Shown here: positions 37,579 through 46,744 of the stretch, piece by piece
Layout of the letters: each line of letters opens with the position of its first letter
How positions within the stretch are numbered: position 1 is the stretch's first letter
Source: Actinoplanes sp. L3-i22
GTDB lineage: Bacteria; Actinomycetota; Actinomycetes; Mycobacteriales; Micromonosporaceae
Direction of reading: 5' to 3'
Assembly: GCF_019704555.1 (NCBI RefSeq)
Contig: NZ_AP024745.1
Span: 1,000,501 to 1,064,500 of the forward strand
DNA: 64,000 nucleotides
Translations under genes and position numbers: made by a program
Notes under the pieces: generated by a model
Seen by the model: only the letters and a program-made list of their open reading frames with translations
Told to the model about the DNA's origin: nothing
Database searches by the model: none

Positions 37579-38597
37579 CCGACACCCTGGTGCTGCCCGA
37601 GGTGGCCGAGCCGGCGGAGCGGGTGGAGACCCGTCGCCGGATCCGTCCCTCGGGCGGCGTCGACCTGGTCTACCGGATCGTGCTGCACTGCGGTGGCGCG
37701 CTGGTGCTGCTGCTGATGACCCTGGTCGGCGTCTTCCTGCTCCAGAAGGCGTCGCGGGCGCTGAACCTGGCCGGCTGGTCGTTCCTGACCACCGAGGCGT
37801 GGGAGCCGGACTCCGGGAAGTTCGGCATCGCGGCGGTGCTGACCGGCACGGTGCTGATCGCCGGTGTGGCGATCGCGATCGCGGTCCCGATGGCCACCGG
37901 CATGGCGCTGTACGTCTCCGAGTACTCCGCGCGCTGGCTGCGCCCCTGGCTGATCCTGCTGGTCGACCTGATGGCCGCGGTGCCCAGCGTGGTCTACGGC
38001 CTCTGGGGCTTCGCGTTCCTGCAGGGTCACGTGATCGGGCTGGCGCGCTGGCTGTCCACGTACTTCGCCTGGATCCCGCTGCTGAAGGTGACCAACGCGG
38101 ACCCGCGCGACCCGCTGGCCACCGCGACCGTCTACACCTCGTCGACGTTCATCGCCGGGATCGTCGTCGCGATGATGATCTCCCCGGTGATCTGCTCGAT
38201 CATGCGGGAGGCGTTCTCGCAGGCGCCGATCGGCGAGCGGGAGGGCGCGTACGCGCTGGGCGCCACCCGCTGGGGCATGATCCGCTCGGTGGTCCTGCCG
38301 TTCGGGCGGGGCGGCATGATCGGCGGCACCATGCTCGGCCTGGGCCGGGCGCTCGGCGAGACGATCGCCGTCTACCTGATCATCTCGCCGGTCTTCGTGA
38401 TCCAGCCGCACATCCTGCAGAACGGCGCCAACTCGGTCTCCGCGCTGATCGCACTCCGGTACGGCGAGTCCGGCCCGGTCGCCCTCTCCGCGTTGATGGC
38501 CGCCGGCGTGGCGCTGTTCCTGATGACCCTGATCGTGAACTTCGGCGCCGGAATGATCGTGGCCCGGAGCCGCTCCGGTGCGGAGAGCGAGGCGTGA
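37575..38597 (+). CDS. pstC: Phosphate ABC transporter permease PstC
   Basis: 340 residues, six TMs. A cytoplasmic N-terminus of about 35 residues is followed by TMs and the EAA-type loop REAFSQAPIGEREGAYALGATRWGMIRSVVLP, which contacts PstB, then GLGRALGETIAVYLI. It forms the high-affinity phosphate channel with PstA. The upstream overlap (ATGA) and downstream overlap (TGATG) show tight coupling. Confidence 0.95.
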   Translation: MTDTLVLPEVAEPAERVETRRRIRPSGGVDLVYRIVLHCGGALVLLLMTLVGVFLLQKASRALNLAGWSFLTTEAWEPDSGKFGIAAVLTGTVLIAGVAIAIAVPMATGMALYVSEYSARWLRPWLILLVDLMAAVPSVVYGLWGFAFLQGHVIGLARWLSTYFAWIPLLKVTNADPRDPLATATVYTSSTFIAGIVVAMMISPVICSIMREAFSQAPIGEREGAYALGATRWGMIRSVVLPFGRGGMIGGTMLGLGRALGETIAVYLIISPVFVIQPHILQNGANSVSALIALRYGESGPVALSALMAAGVALFLMTLIVNFGAGMIVARSRSGAESEA

Positions 38598-39937
38598 TGA
38601 CCGAGATCCGGCGCAACACCTCGACCGTGCGCAGCGAGGACATCTACGTCCGGCTCGGCGCCATGGTCGCGGCGCTCGCCCTGACCGCGCTGGTCTTCTA
38701 CTGGATCGCCCCGTTCTCCGGGGTGCTCGGCTTCGCGGTCTGCTGGTACGTGGTGTTCCTCGGCCTCTACGCCGTACTGCTCTGGCTCGACCAGGGTGGC
38801 CCGGCGGTCCGGGACCGGCTGGTCGAGACGCTGATCCGCAGCACCGCGGGGGTGATGCTCGCCGCGCTGCTCCTGGTCGTCGTGTTCACCGGGTGGAAGG
38901 GCATCAGCGCGCTGCGGCACCTCAACTTCTACACCCAGGACCTGAGCGTCACCGGTCCGCTCGCCCCGCTGACCGAGGGCGGCGTGGTGCACGCGGTGGT
39001 CGGCACGCTGGAGCAGATCGGCCTGGCGCTGGCGATCACCATCCCGGCCGGGATGCTCTGCGCGCTGTTCCTGGCCGAGACCCGGGGCGGCTTCCCGCGG
39101 CTGGTGCGGACCATCGTCGAGGCGATGACCGCGCTGCCGTCGATCGTCGCCGGGCTCTTCATCTACGCGACCGTGCTGCTGATCCTCGGCTTCGACCAGT
39201 CCGGGTTCGCGGCCTCGCTGGCGATCAGCGTGATGATGCTGCCGATCATCGTGCGGGCCGCGGACGTGGTGCTGCGGCTGGTGCCCGGCCACCTCAAGGA
39301 GGCGTCGCTGGCGCTCGGCGCGAGCCGCTGGCGGACGGCCTGGCACGTGATCCTGCCGACCGCCCGGCCCGGCCTGGCGACGGCGGTCATCCTGGGCACC
39401 GCCCGCGGGATCGGGGAGACGTCGCCGGTGCTGCTGACCGCCGGCTACAACAAGGCGCTCAACACCGACGCGTTCCACCAGGCGCAGGTGTCGCTGCCGC
39501 TGGCCACGTTCACGCTGATCAAGTCGCCGGAGCCGAGCATGGTGGCCCGCGGCTTCGGGACCGCGACGCTGTTGCTGGTCCTGGTGGTGGTGCTCTTCCT
39601 GCTGGCCCGCGCGATCGGTGGGCGGGGCTCGCAGGGGATGAGCGGCGGCCAGTTGCGCGGGCGGGTCCGGGCGTCGGCCCGGGATGCGGCGCGCTTCCAG
39701 AAGCAGACGCCGTGGGGGACGGAGCAGGTGGTCGTCGGGCCGGTGTCGTCGCTCGAACCCGTCGCGCCGATCCCGGTCGCGCCGATCCCGGTCGCGGCGG
39801 TTGCGGCCGCACCGGTTGCGGTCGCGGCGGCATCGACCGCGTCGGTCCCGGCCGCGTCGGCGTCGGCGGGGGAAAAAGCGGATATGGCGGATAAGGCAGT
39901 ACAAGCGCAATCCGAACAAGCAAATGAGGTTCAGTGA
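38597..39937 (+). CDS. pstA: Phosphate ABC transporter permease PstA, with C-terminal extension
   Basis: 446 residues, longer than typical PstA (about 300). Two extra hydrophobic segments at the N-terminus precede the permease core with EAMTALPSIVAGLFIYA, VVLRLVPGHLKEASLALGASRWRTAWHVILP and GTARGIGETSPVLLTAGY. A cytoplasmic C-terminal tail of about 110 residues is Ala/Val/Pro-rich with the repeat VAPIPVAPIPVA. The tail is unusual and probably disordered. The stop overlaps the pstS start (GTGA). Confidence 0.93.
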   Translation: MTEIRRNTSTVRSEDIYVRLGAMVAALALTALVFYWIAPFSGVLGFAVCWYVVFLGLYAVLLWLDQGGPAVRDRLVETLIRSTAGVMLAALLLVVVFTGWKGISALRHLNFYTQDLSVTGPLAPLTEGGVVHAVVGTLEQIGLALAITIPAGMLCALFLAETRGGFPRLVRTIVEAMTALPSIVAGLFIYATVLLILGFDQSGFAASLAISVMMLPIIVRAADVVLRLVPGHLKEASLALGASRWRTAWHVILPTARPGLATAVILGTARGIGETSPVLLTAGYNKALNTDAFHQAQVSLPLATFTLIKSPEPSMVARGFGTATLLLVLVVVLFLLARAIGGRGSQGMSGGQLRGRVRASARDAARFQKQTPWGTEQVVVGPVSSLEPVAPIPVAPIPVAAVAAAPVAVAAASTASVPAASASAGEKADMADKAVQAQSEQANEVQ

Positions 39938-41568
39938 CCATGTTGAGGCGCGCGATCCGCGCCGCATCCGCGGCGCTGCTGGTACTGACGCTCACGGCGG
40001 CCGGCCAGTTGGCCGGTGTCGTCCCGGCTGCGGCGGTCGTCTACGTGCCGATCACCGGCGCGGGCTCGACGTGGAGCTCCAACGCGATCGACCAGTGGAA
40101 CTCCAACGTGAAGCAGTACGGCATCACGGTGAACTACACGGCGAACGGCTCCACGGCCGGCCGCAACCAGTTCGCCAGCGGCCTGCTCGACTTCGGCGTC
40201 TCGGAGATCGCGTACGGCAAGGACGACGCCGGTGACACCGAGGCCAAGCCCAAGTTCAAGTACGCCTACATGCCGATCGTGGCCGGTGGCACCGCGTTCA
40301 TGTACAACCTGGAGATCGGCGGGAAGCGGGTCACCAACCTGCGGCTGTCCGGCGACACGCTCGCCAAGATCTTCACCAACGTGATCACGGTCTGGAACGA
40401 CCCGGCGATCAAGACCGACAACCCGGGCCTGTCGCTGCCGGCCCGCAAGATCGTCCCGGTGGTGCGGTCCGACGGCTCCGGTACGACGGCCCAGTTCACC
40501 ACGTGGATGAAGGCCCGCTACCCGGACATCTGGGACGCTTACTGCAAGAAGGCCGGCCGGTCCACCCCGTGCAAGGTGACCTCGCTGTACCCGACGATCG
40601 CGGGCAGCGCGATGACCGCGCAGAGCGGCTCGCAGAACGTCGCCGGTTACGTCGCCCAGGCGTCCAGCGTCGGCGCGATCACGTACGTCGAGTACTCGTA
40701 CGCCAAGAACGCCCGCTTCCCGATCGCGAAGATCCGCAACGCGAAGGACTACTACGTCGAGCCGACCGCGCAGTCGGTGGCCGTGGCCCTGCTCGCCGCG
40801 AAGATCAACCAGAACGAGAACTCGGCCGACTACCTGACCCAGGACCTGAGCGGCGTCTACACCTACAGCGACACGCGGACGTACCCGCTGTCCAGCTACA
40901 GCTACATGCTGGTGCCGACGCAGACGACCGACAAGTTCACCACGAACAAGGGCAAGACGCTCGGCGCGTTCGCCTACTACTTCCTCTGCGAGGGGCAGAA
41001 ACAGGCGGACGACCTCGGCTACTCGCCGCTGCCGAAGAACCTGGTCCAGGCCGGTTACACGCAGGTCGCCAAGATCCCCGGCGTGGTGGCGAAGCCGCCG
41101 GACCTGTCCGGCTGCAACAACCCGACGTTCTCCAAGGACGGCACGAACATCCTGGCGAAGAACGCGCCGTACCCGAAGGCCTGCGACAAGGTCGGCACCA
41201 CGCAGTGCGCGACCGGCACCGGCGGCGCCACCCAGGACACCCCGACGACCGGGGGCGGTACCAAGACCGGCACCGGCACGGGTACGAACACCGGCACCAC
41301 CGGCGCCGGGACGGGCACGGGCACCGGGGCGACCGCCGGGAACGGCGCCGCCGCGGGTGCGATCGACCCGGACACCGGGCTGCCGGCCGGCGGCGGGGCC
41401 GGTGGCACCGGAGTGGACTCCGCGCTGGCCGGCTCGGTGACGGTCGGCCCCCAGCTCGACTCGACGCTGAAGTGGGTGCTGATCTCGCTCGCGGTCGCGT
41501 TGCTGGTCGGCCTCACCGTCGGCCCGCCGCTGATCGCCCGGGGACTGCAGCGGGGCGGTAAGCGATGA
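39934..41568 (+). CDS. pstS: PstS-type phosphate-binding protein with C-terminal membrane anchor
   Basis: 544 residues. Signal peptide (MTMLRRAIRAASAALLVLTL ... A-A-A), then the PstS fold: GAGSTWSSNAIDQW, NGSTAGRNQFASGLLDFGVSE, VVRSDGSGTTAQFTTWM and TYPLSSYSYMLVP, motifs that bind phosphate. It is not a lipoprotein; instead a Gly/Thr-rich linker (TGTGTGTNTGTTGAGTGTG) leads to a C-terminal TM (WVLISLAVALLVGLTVGPPL) and a short basic tail. GTG 39934 is favoured over ATG 39940 by GAGG spacing. Confidence 0.92.
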   Translation: MTMLRRAIRAASAALLVLTLTAAGQLAGVVPAAAVVYVPITGAGSTWSSNAIDQWNSNVKQYGITVNYTANGSTAGRNQFASGLLDFGVSEIAYGKDDAGDTEAKPKFKYAYMPIVAGGTAFMYNLEIGGKRVTNLRLSGDTLAKIFTNVITVWNDPAIKTDNPGLSLPARKIVPVVRSDGSGTTAQFTTWMKARYPDIWDAYCKKAGRSTPCKVTSLYPTIAGSAMTAQSGSQNVAGYVAQASSVGAITYVEYSYAKNARFPIAKIRNAKDYYVEPTAQSVAVALLAAKINQNENSADYLTQDLSGVYTYSDTRTYPLSSYSYMLVPTQTTDKFTTNKGKTLGAFAYYFLCEGQKQADDLGYSPLPKNLVQAGYTQVAKIPGVVAKPPDLSGCNNPTFSKDGTNILAKNAPYPKACDKVGTTQCATGTGGATQDTPTTGGGTKTGTGTGTNTGTTGAGTGTGTGATAGNGAAAGAIDPDTGLPAGGGAGGTGVDSALAGSVTVGPQLDSTLKWVLISLAVALLVGLTVGPPLIARGLQRGGKR

Positions 41569-43982
41569 TCCGGCGCTGGACCGCGGCGTTGCTCGCCGCC
41601 GTACTGGTGATGTTCGTCGCCCCGACCCCCTCGGCCGACGCCGCGGACACTACCGCGGTCACCGTCACCGGCAAGGGCGACTTCAAGGACCTGAAGGTCA
41701 CCGTCAGCCAGACCACCAACCTGATCAACCAGGTCCTGGACGTCACCTGGACCGGCGGCAAGGCCACCAGCGACATCGCCGTCTACGACAACTACCTGCA
41801 GCTCATGCAGTGCTGGGGCGACGCCGCGACCGGCCCGACCCGGGAGCAGTGCCAGTTCGGCGCGCTCTACACCGACACCCGGGGCGGCCAGTGGACCGGC
41901 ACCCGGCAGCTGAACTACGCGCCGTACTGCCCGCCGGCCGACGAGACGGCCGGCACCTGCACCGGACTGCGGGACCCGCTCGAGACCCGCAAGCCGACGA
42001 AGGTGGGGGAGCAGGTCTACGCGCCGTTCACTCCGGTCGAGGGCGACGCGATCTCGGCCGGTGGCGGTGGCGAGTACTTCGACGCGACGACGACCAACGA
42101 GATTCCGTACGGCCGGACCGGCCCCGACGGCAAGGGCGAGGAGTTCTTCGAGGTGCAGACCGCCCTCGAAGCGCCCGGCCTGGGCTGCGGGTCGCCGCTG
42201 GCCAACGGCACCGGCCGGTCCTGCTGGCTGGTCGCCGTCCCGCGCGGCGACAAGGAGGTCGACGGCTCCGTCGGCGACGCCAAGCCGCACCACTGGCTGG
42301 ACTCCTCCCCGCTGAGTGCCGCCAACTGGGCCAACCGGCTCGTCGTGCCGCTGAAGTTCCAGCCGCTGGGCCGGGTCTGCCCGCTCGGCGCGGTGGAGAA
42401 GCGGGTGACCGGCGCCGAGGCGATGACCGAGGCGATGATCCGCTGGCAGCCGACCCTGTGCGCGGGCAACCGCAGCGACCGGGTGTTCGGCTGGACGCAG
42501 ACCACCGACGGGGCGGCCCGCGACCGGCTGGTCACCCCCGATCCGGGCCTGGTCTTCCTCAACCAACCGGCGGCGCCGGTGACCGGGCGGAAGGTGGTCT
42601 ACGCCCCGGCCGCGGTCTCCGGGCTGGCCATCGCGATGAACATCGACTGGCAGTCCGGCTCCGGCGCCACCGCTGAGCAGGCACAGAACGAGGGCAAACG
42701 GCTGCCCGCGCTGAAGCTCACCGCGCGGCTGGTGGCCAAGCTGCTGACCCAGTCGTACCGGTCCGGGGCCGATCTGAAGCGCGAACCGCTGCTGAAGAAC
42801 CCGGAGACGATCAGCTACGACGAGGAGTTCCGGGCGCTGAACCCGGAGTGGGTGCCGAAGGACAAGGAGAACGCCACCACGGCCGCGGAGATGCCGCTGG
42901 CCATCGGTGACGCGCTGCTCGGGGTCGGCCAGACCGACATGGCCACCCTGCTCTGGCAGTGGGTGCTGTCCGACAAGGACGCGAAGGCGTTCCTGACCGG
43001 CACGGCCGACCCGTGGGGGATGGTCGTCAACCCGGCCTACCCGGAGCTGACCTGGCCGCAGGACAACTTCCCGAAGAGCGACCTCTACTGCGTCAAGCTG
43101 CGCAACGACGCCCAGCAGGACGTCGACTGGTGCACGCTGGACATGCATCCGTACGCCAACAACATGCACGACGCGGCCCGGTCCGCGGCCCGCGGTGACA
43201 CGCTGGTCCGCAACGCCACCTCGCGGGACAGCACCGGCGCGGTGATCGGCTGGAAGAAGGGCAACCCGCAGTCGCCGGGCAAGCGGGCGGTGCTCGCGGT
43301 GACCGACGTGGCGACCGCCCAGCGGTTCGGGATGCCGATGGTCCAGCTGCGCAACGCGGCCGGCAACTTCGTCGCGCCGACCACGGACAGCCTGCTCGCC
43401 GGGGTGGCCGCGATGAAGCCGTCGACCGTCGACAAGAACGTGCTGGCGCCGGACCCGGCCACCACGGCGGCCAAGGCGTACCCGCTGACCTCGGTGATCT
43501 ACGCGGCGACCGCGCCCGCGGATCTCGACAAGGCGGTCGGCAAGGCGTACGCGGACCTGCTGCGCTACGCGGCCGGCAACGGCCAGACGCCGGGCGTGAA
43601 GCCGGGCACCCTGCCGGCCGGATACGCCCCGCTGCCGGCCAAGCTGCGCACCCAGACCAAAAACGCGGCCACCACGATCGAGAAGACCGCCGGGGTGAAG
43701 GCCGGCTCGACGTCGACGCCGGACGATTCCGACCCCACCACGCCGGGGGGCACGCCGACCACCGCGGCCACCACCGCGGCCGCCGCCACCGCGCCGGACG
43801 TGCCGGCCGCGACCCCGAGCGGGATGGGCGCCGCGGTCCCGGTGGCGGTGTCCAACCCGACCCCCGGCAGCCCGCTGGGCAAGGTCCGGTACGGGCTCTT
43901 CGGCGCCCTGGCCCTGGGGCTGCTCGCGGCCCTGGCCGGGCCGATCCTGCTGACCATCGCCCGGGCCAAGCGGCCCGGGTGA
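41565..43982 (+). CDS. Large membrane-anchored surface protein related to phosphate-binding proteins
   Basis: 805 residues, starting inside the pstS stop (ATGA). Signal peptide, an N-terminal Ig-like region (VTVTGKGDFKDLKVTVSQTTNLINQVLDVTWTG), a Cys-containing middle part, and SBP-like segments (KVVYAPAAVSGLAIAMNIDW; YPLTSVIYAAT near the end) that recall PstS without a clear phosphate loop. A Thr/Pro-rich linker and one TM (YGLFGALALGLLAALAGPIL) close the protein. It may capture phosphate-containing ligands or assist PstS at the surface. Function inferred from context only. Confidence 0.6.
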   Translation: MIRRWTAALLAAVLVMFVAPTPSADAADTTAVTVTGKGDFKDLKVTVSQTTNLINQVLDVTWTGGKATSDIAVYDNYLQLMQCWGDAATGPTREQCQFGALYTDTRGGQWTGTRQLNYAPYCPPADETAGTCTGLRDPLETRKPTKVGEQVYAPFTPVEGDAISAGGGGEYFDATTTNEIPYGRTGPDGKGEEFFEVQTALEAPGLGCGSPLANGTGRSCWLVAVPRGDKEVDGSVGDAKPHHWLDSSPLSAANWANRLVVPLKFQPLGRVCPLGAVEKRVTGAEAMTEAMIRWQPTLCAGNRSDRVFGWTQTTDGAARDRLVTPDPGLVFLNQPAAPVTGRKVVYAPAAVSGLAIAMNIDWQSGSGATAEQAQNEGKRLPALKLTARLVAKLLTQSYRSGADLKREPLLKNPETISYDEEFRALNPEWVPKDKENATTAAEMPLAIGDALLGVGQTDMATLLWQWVLSDKDAKAFLTGTADPWGMVVNPAYPELTWPQDNFPKSDLYCVKLRNDAQQDVDWCTLDMHPYANNMHDAARSAARGDTLVRNATSRDSTGAVIGWKKGNPQSPGKRAVLAVTDVATAQRFGMPMVQLRNAAGNFVAPTTDSLLAGVAAMKPSTVDKNVLAPDPATTAAKAYPLTSVIYAATAPADLDKAVGKAYADLLRYAAGNGQTPGVKPGTLPAGYAPLPAKLRTQTKNAATTIEKTAGVKAGSTSTPDDSDPTTPGGTPTTAATTAAAATAPDVPAATPSGMGAAVPVAVSNPTPGSPLGKVRYGLFGALALGLLAALAGPILLTIARAKRPG

Positions 43983-43999
43983 CCACCCATGAAGACGTC

Positions 44000-44029
44000 T
44001 GTGGCCAGGAGCAACCACTCCTGGCCACA
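44000..44029 (+). terminator. Hairpin between the two halves of the pst operon
   Basis: TGTGGCCAGGAG-CAACCA-CTCCTGGCCACA, a perfect 12-bp stem with a 6-nt loop, 17 nt after the 805-aa gene. A second hairpin, GCCGGAC-AACA-GTCCGGC (44064-44081), follows. Either partial termination or mRNA processing could give the downstream genes a different expression level. Confidence 0.6.
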
Positions 44030-44110
44030 ACGACCGGCAGTTCGCAGCTGCCGGCGGAGTGCGGCCGGACAACAGTCCGGCACGCGAACGCAGAGAAAAG
44101 GATAGCCGCA

Positions 44111-45091
44111 GTGCAGAACAAACGGTTCCTGGCCGCGGTCGGGATGGGGCTCATCGCGGCACTCGCCGTGACTGCCTCCCCGGCCCAGGCCGACCCCACC
44201 GGGGCGCCCACCTACCGCACTCTCGCCGGTGTCGGATCGGACACCACCGAAGGCGTCATGAACGGCCTCTCCGAGGTCATCGTCGACGCCGGCGGCACCA
44301 AGCAGATCGCGTCCTACGACGCGTTCGGCTCGGCGACGATCAAGACCAAGGAGACCGGTTGCGAGATCAACCGGCCGGCCGGTTCCGGCAACGGCGTGAC
44401 CGCGCTGGTCGCGTCGCTCGACGCCGGTAACGGTTGCCTCGACTTCGCGCGCTCCTCGAGCAACAACGCGGCGTCGTACGCGGGCAAGAACCTGACCTAC
44501 ATCCCGTTCGCGGTCGATGCCGTCACCTACGCGGTCCGGTCCGACAGCACCATCTCGCGCAAGTTCACCAAGGCGCAGCTCACCACGATCTACAACTGCG
44601 GCGGCGGCGCCAACTTCAAGCCGCTGCTCCCGCAGTTCGGCTCGGGTACCCGCAGCTTCTTCCTGAAGTCGCTGGGCTTCACCGACGCCGCCAACTTCAC
44701 CCAGACCACGAACCACACCTGCATCGGCGAGGTCGACGCGACCGGCGCTCCGCTGCAGGAGAACAACGGCACCCTGCTGACCGACGCCAAGCAGATCGCG
44801 CCGTACTCGATCGCCCAGTACCTCGCGCAGACCACCGTCGCGGTCCCGGACGTGCACGGCAAGACCGTGCTCGGCCAGCTGGACGGCATCGCGCCGACCG
44901 TGCTGAACACCGCTTCGACGATGGCCCGTGACGTCTACAACGTCGTCCCGACCGGCAAGCTGGCCGCCGAGCCGTACGCCTCGGTCTTCGTCGGCCCGAC
45001 CTCGAAGGTCTGCGCCAACCCCAACACGATCAAGAAGTTCGGCTTCGCGCCGCACGCGTCCTGCGGCGACACCAACCTCCGCACCCCGTGA
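44111..45091 (+). CDS. Second PstS-like substrate-binding protein
   Basis: 326 residues. GTG 44111 follows AAAGGA and opens a signal peptide (MQNKRFLAAVGMGLIAALAV ... A-Q-A). The mature part carries AGVGSDTTEGVMNGLSEV, INRPAGSGNGVTALVAS and QFGSGTRSFFLKSLGF, typical for the PstS superfamily. There is no lipobox or TM, so it is secreted freely or held by other surface proteins. Four surface-associated genes follow it before pstB. Confidence 0.82.
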   Translation: MQNKRFLAAVGMGLIAALAVTASPAQADPTGAPTYRTLAGVGSDTTEGVMNGLSEVIVDAGGTKQIASYDAFGSATIKTKETGCEINRPAGSGNGVTALVASLDAGNGCLDFARSSSNNAASYAGKNLTYIPFAVDAVTYAVRSDSTISRKFTKAQLTTIYNCGGGANFKPLLPQFGSGTRSFFLKSLGFTDAANFTQTTNHTCIGEVDATGAPLQENNGTLLTDAKQIAPYSIAQYLAQTTVAVPDVHGKTVLGQLDGIAPTVLNTASTMARDVYNVVPTGKLAAEPYASVFVGPTSKVCANPNTIKKFGFAPHASCGDTNLRTP

Positions 45092-45111
45092 TCGAAGGCG
45101 AGAAGACTTCC

Positions 45112-46677
45112 ATGAAGCTCACGTCCAAGGGCGCCGTGGTCGCGATCGCGGCCACCGCTCTGGTCCTCCCGTTCGGCGCCGCGGCGCAGGCTGCCCCGGC
45201 CGCCGGCACCCTCGGCACCTGGGCCGCGGCGAAGACCGCCGGCCTCGACTTCGAGGTGACCAAGCTGCACACCTCGGCCGGCTGTGCGGCCGACACGTTC
45301 CAGTACTTCGCCACCATCTACGGCCCCGGCAAGTTCGCCGCCGGTGCCCCGTTCGCCCAGCCCCAGGACCTCGGTCTGTCGACGACCGCCGGTTTCGACG
45401 TCCAGCAGGACAACAGCGTCAAGGACATCGCCACCGACCTGGGCACGGTCATCGTGCCGGGTGAGTACGACGTCGTGATCAGCTGCACCGACGCGTTCTC
45501 GAACGTGCTGGGCACCTTCACCGGCGCGTTCTACTTCACGACCGCGACCGACTGGACGACCACCGACCCGAACTCGACCGCGCCGTCGACGACGGTCGTC
45601 ACCGCCGCGCCGACCGGCTCGGTCAAGGTCGGCGACGAGGTCACCCTGAACGCCGCCGTCACCCCGGCCACCGCCGCGGGCTCGGTCCAGTTCAAGGACG
45701 GTGCCGACAACCTCGGCGCCGCGGTCACCGTCGCCAGCGGTGCCGCCCAGCTGAAGACGTCGGCGCTGGCCGCCGGCTCGCACTCGATCACCGCGGTGTT
45801 CACCCCCACCACGGCGGGTGTCTCCGGCTCCACCTCGGCCGCCACCACCGTGGTCGTCGAGGCCGCCGCGGCGCAGACCACCACCACCGCCCTGGTCGTC
45901 GACCCGGCCGGCTCGGTGGAGCGGTACGCGCCGGTCAAGCTCACCGCGACGGTCACCCCGGCCGGTGCGGCGGGCACGGTCCAGTTCACCGACGGTGGCA
46001 AGGACCTCGGCTCCGCGGTGACCGTCGCCGGCGGCACCGCCGTGCTGAACACCAGCAGCCTGGGCGAGGGTGACCACGGCTTCACCGCCAAGTTCATCCC
46101 GGCCAGCGCGGCGAGCTTCACCGGGTCCGAGTCGGCCGCGGTGGCGCTCTCCGTCACGCCGTTCAAGGGCGGCAGCGCCTCGCAGACGATCTCCACCACG
46201 GTGGAGAGCGGCGCGCTGACGATCAGCGTCGAGAACACCGCTCCGGTCGTGCTCCCGGCCCCGGCCCTCACCACGGACGCCTCGAAGCTCACCACCGCGG
46301 GCAGCATCAACGCGCTGACCGTCACCGACACCCGGGCCGGCAACTTCGGCTGGAACGTCTCCGGCCAGGTCTCGGACTTCTCCGACGGCGCGAGCCACGC
46401 GATCAACGCCGCCAACCTGGGCTGGTCGCCGAAGGTCATCGACAAGTCCGTGTCGCAGACCGTCACCGCCGGCACCAAGGTCGACCCGGCCAACGCGATC
46501 GCGCCCGGCGCGGCCGCGCCGTCCGGCCTCGGCCTGGCCAGCGCCCGCACCCTGGCGCTGGCCGGCAAGGGCGCCGGCGTGGGCACCGCCCACGTCTCCG
46601 CCGACGTCTCGCTGCAGGCGCCGACCACCACGGTGGCCGGTACCTACACCGCGACCCTCACCATCACCGCCATCTGA
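45112..46677 (+). CDS. Secreted Ig-like protein with WxL-like C-terminal domain
   Basis: 521 residues: signal peptide; an N-terminal domain of about 115 residues with two Cys (LHTSAGCAADTFQYFATIYG ... EYDVVISCTDAF) that is paralogous to the 200-aa protein encoded at 47724; two bacterial Ig-like (Big_3_5-type) domains (GSVKVGDEVTLNAAVTPATA; GSVERYAPVKLTATVTPAGA); and a C-terminal domain with VTDTRAGNFGWNVSGQVSDF and LGWSPKV ending AGTYTATLTITAI. The last resembles WxL domains, which bind peptidoglycan without covalent linkage. The next gene encodes a DUF916-type protein, the usual WxL partner. Confidence 0.7.
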   Translation: MKLTSKGAVVAIAATALVLPFGAAAQAAPAAGTLGTWAAAKTAGLDFEVTKLHTSAGCAADTFQYFATIYGPGKFAAGAPFAQPQDLGLSTTAGFDVQQDNSVKDIATDLGTVIVPGEYDVVISCTDAFSNVLGTFTGAFYFTTATDWTTTDPNSTAPSTTVVTAAPTGSVKVGDEVTLNAAVTPATAAGSVQFKDGADNLGAAVTVASGAAQLKTSALAAGSHSITAVFTPTTAGVSGSTSAATTVVVEAAAAQTTTTALVVDPAGSVERYAPVKLTATVTPAGAAGTVQFTDGGKDLGSAVTVAGGTAVLNTSSLGEGDHGFTAKFIPASAASFTGSESAAVALSVTPFKGGSASQTISTTVESGALTISVENTAPVVLPAPALTTDASKLTTAGSINALTVTDTRAGNFGWNVSGQVSDFSDGASHAINAANLGWSPKVIDKSVSQTVTAGTKVDPANAIAPGAAAPSGLGLASARTLALAGKGAGVGTAHVSADVSLQAPTTTVAGTYTATLTITAI

Positions 46678-46744
46678 TTCACCCCGGTGCGGGGCGGCAC
46701 TGCCCGCCGCCCCGCACCACCCCTTTCGTTCAAGGACGGTCACC

